DNA from: an uncultured Clostridia bacterium
Lineage (GTDB): Bacteria > Bacillota > Clostridia > TANB77 > CAG-508
Reading direction: 5' to 3'
Assembly (NCBI GenBank): GCA_944388795.1
Contig: CALXKD010000019.1
Coordinates: 1-32,114 of the forward strand
DNA: 32,114 bases
The notes beneath the pieces are model-generated. The model saw nothing but the letters and a program-made list of their open reading frames with translations. It did not search any database and had not been told where the DNA came from. A program made the translations under genes and the position numbers. This document shows, one piece after another, positions 31,290-32,114 of the stretch (its first letter is position 1; every line of letters begins with the position of its first letter).

Positions 31290-31593
31290 ATGAATAAAGA
31301 AGAAATAGAAATACTAAACAAATGTAACAATTGTAATCTAAAAGAATGTATTCGGTTGTGAATTTACATATACAGACATACAAAAGATAAAGAAGTATGT
31401 AGAAGAGTTAGAATCTATATTAGATAAAGTAACAGATAAATTAAAAGAAGTAGACCAAAAATACAAGAATGAATATGAAAATATTGAAAATATGGAACTA
31501 TCAGCAACGAAGATATGCGTATTACAAGAACTTACTTGTGTTATAGAAGATATAGAAGAAATATTAAATATCATAGAAGGAGAAAAGAAATAA
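31290..31593 (+). CDS. Small Cys-rich coiled-coil phage protein, read through a +1 frameshift at CGG
   Basis: AAGGAGGATTAG lies before ATG 31290. The frame gives MNKEEIEILNKCNNCNLKECI, then CGG (31353-31355) and a stop two codons on. Skipping the C gives GGT and GCEFTYTDIQKIKKYVEE, then a long helical region with TKICVLQELTCVIED, ending at TAA 31591-31593. The joined 100-residue product restores a CNNC...CIGC cysteine pair and an open frame of 79 codons that would otherwise have no start. Function unknown. Confidence 0.7.
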
Positions 31594-31640
31594 ACTGAAT
31601 AGTATTAAATAGTACTGAACAGTGGAAAGAAGGTAGAAAA

Positions 31641-32060
31641 ATGAAAGGTTATGAATTAATAAAAGCAATAACTGAAAGAAAAATAAAAAACAATACAACA
31701 ATAAAAGTAAAAATGGGAAACGCTTATAAAGCAACATTAAAATATGAAAATCTTATGTTGAAATGGGAAAGTGGAGATTTTGATACAAGTATATTATGTT
31801 CTGAAGAAGCAGATTTTGAAGTAATAGAAGAAAACAAAGAGATAGATATACAGAGCATAAAAGAAATTAGCAGCGAAGACAGATTTTACAGAACAGACAA
31901 TATAGATAAATTAAACGAATTAACAAGAGCAATAAAACAAATAGATAAAGAATTAAACGAATTAAAATCATTAGACTATTTAGAAATTAGCGAAAGAGAC
32001 ATAAATGATGCAATTAAAAAAGCAAGAGAATATATGGATAAAGAAAGAGAGGAAAAGTAA
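31641..32060 (+). CDS. Phage protein of unknown function
   Basis: 139 residues with AGAAGG upstream. KGYELIKAITERKIKNNTTIKV opens a small beta domain (VKMGNAYKATLKYENLMLKW) like other uncharacterised phage early proteins, and a helical C-terminal half (DKLNELTRAIKQIDKELNEL) follows. The leader (31594-31640) has short repeats of AGTA-type sequence with no clear hairpin. Confidence 0.6.
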   Translation: MKGYELIKAITERKIKNNTTIKVKMGNAYKATLKYENLMLKWESGDFDTSILCSEEADFEVIEENKEIDIQSIKEISSEDRFYRTDNIDKLNELTRAIKQIDKELNELKSLDYLEISERDINDAIKKAREYMDKEREEK

Positions 32061-32062
32061 TA

Positions 32063-32114
32063 TGAAAATGTATTGTAAGATAAAAAGACCAGACAATGCA
32101 AAATATCAAATAGA
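32063..32114 (+). CDS. Start of a further phage gene, cut by the window edge
   Basis: ATG 32063 follows the previous stop at once, with GAGGAAAAG upstream. The visible part reads MKMYCKIKRPDNAKYQI. Too short to identify. Confidence 0.5.

Larger units (their letters stand above)
18846..32114. mobile_element. Left arm of an integrated temperate phage or phage-like element
   Basis: It begins at the break in the tRNA-Arg gene and runs past the right edge. It has the order integrase, ImmA-like, exonuclease, CI-like repressor on one strand and Cro-like, excisionase-like, replication and many small genes on the other, which is the classic lysogeny/early layout of Firmicute siphophages. Genes are tightly packed with ATGA and TAATG overlaps. 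Structural genes and attR are not in the window, so phage versus other integrative element is undecided. Confidence 0.85.

Overview
The window comes from a very AT-rich (about 30% GC by eye), endospore-forming Firmicute, most likely an uncultivated clostridium. The evidence is the sporulation genes (spoIIR, spmA, spmB, a GerMN-domain protein), AbrB with a C-terminal zinc ribbon, AGGAGG-type ribosome binding sites and near-consensus sigma-A promoters. It has two parts: chromosome (1 to about 18845) and the left arm of an integrated prophage or phage-like element (about 18846 to beyond the right edge).

Chromosome. A patatin-like lipase converges on a giant 2-hydroxyacyl-CoA dehydratase activase-like protein. 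Then come a GerMN protein and a trmN6 / small membrane protein / rsmI operon that converges on abrB, an arrangement like yabB-yazA-yabC-abrB of Bacillus subtilis. spmA-spmB follow. The minus-strand block spoIIR, murA, walJ, rlmH comes next, then an unknown gene with a palindrome over its promoter, a UAP1/AGX-like nucleotidyltransferase, a phosphohexomutase (together a route from hexose-6-phosphate to UDP-sugar) and a TtcA-family thiolase.

Element. A tRNA-Arg(CCU) gene is cut just after the anticodon loop, and the rest is replaced by element DNA. The lysogeny side (minus strand) has integrase, an ImmA-like protein, a DEDDh exonuclease with a zinc finger, and a CI-like repressor. Diverging from it is the early lytic side: Cro-like and excisionase-like proteins, an AbrB-like regulator, a DnaD-type initiator with internal iterons, a DnaB-type helicase, a three-gene membrane cassette (Ser-rich secreted/anchored protein, voltage-gated K+ channel, PspA-like coiled coil) and many small unknown genes. 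Six copies of TTTCAnnnnnTGAAA around the divergent promoters form the genetic switch. No capsid, terminase or tail genes lie inside the window.

Main observation. I checked every in-frame CGG codon in the genes I accept. There are five (walJ, immA and three small prophage genes). At all five the reading frame must move +1 exactly at CGG, skipping the C and reading the following GGA/GGT as glycine, to recover the expected protein. No gene uses CGG as an ordinary codon. The TCGGA string occurs in other phases in intact genes without any shift. This suggests that CGG is unassigned or is decoded as a four-base codon in this organism and in its phage. A recurrent sequence artefact is the main alternative.
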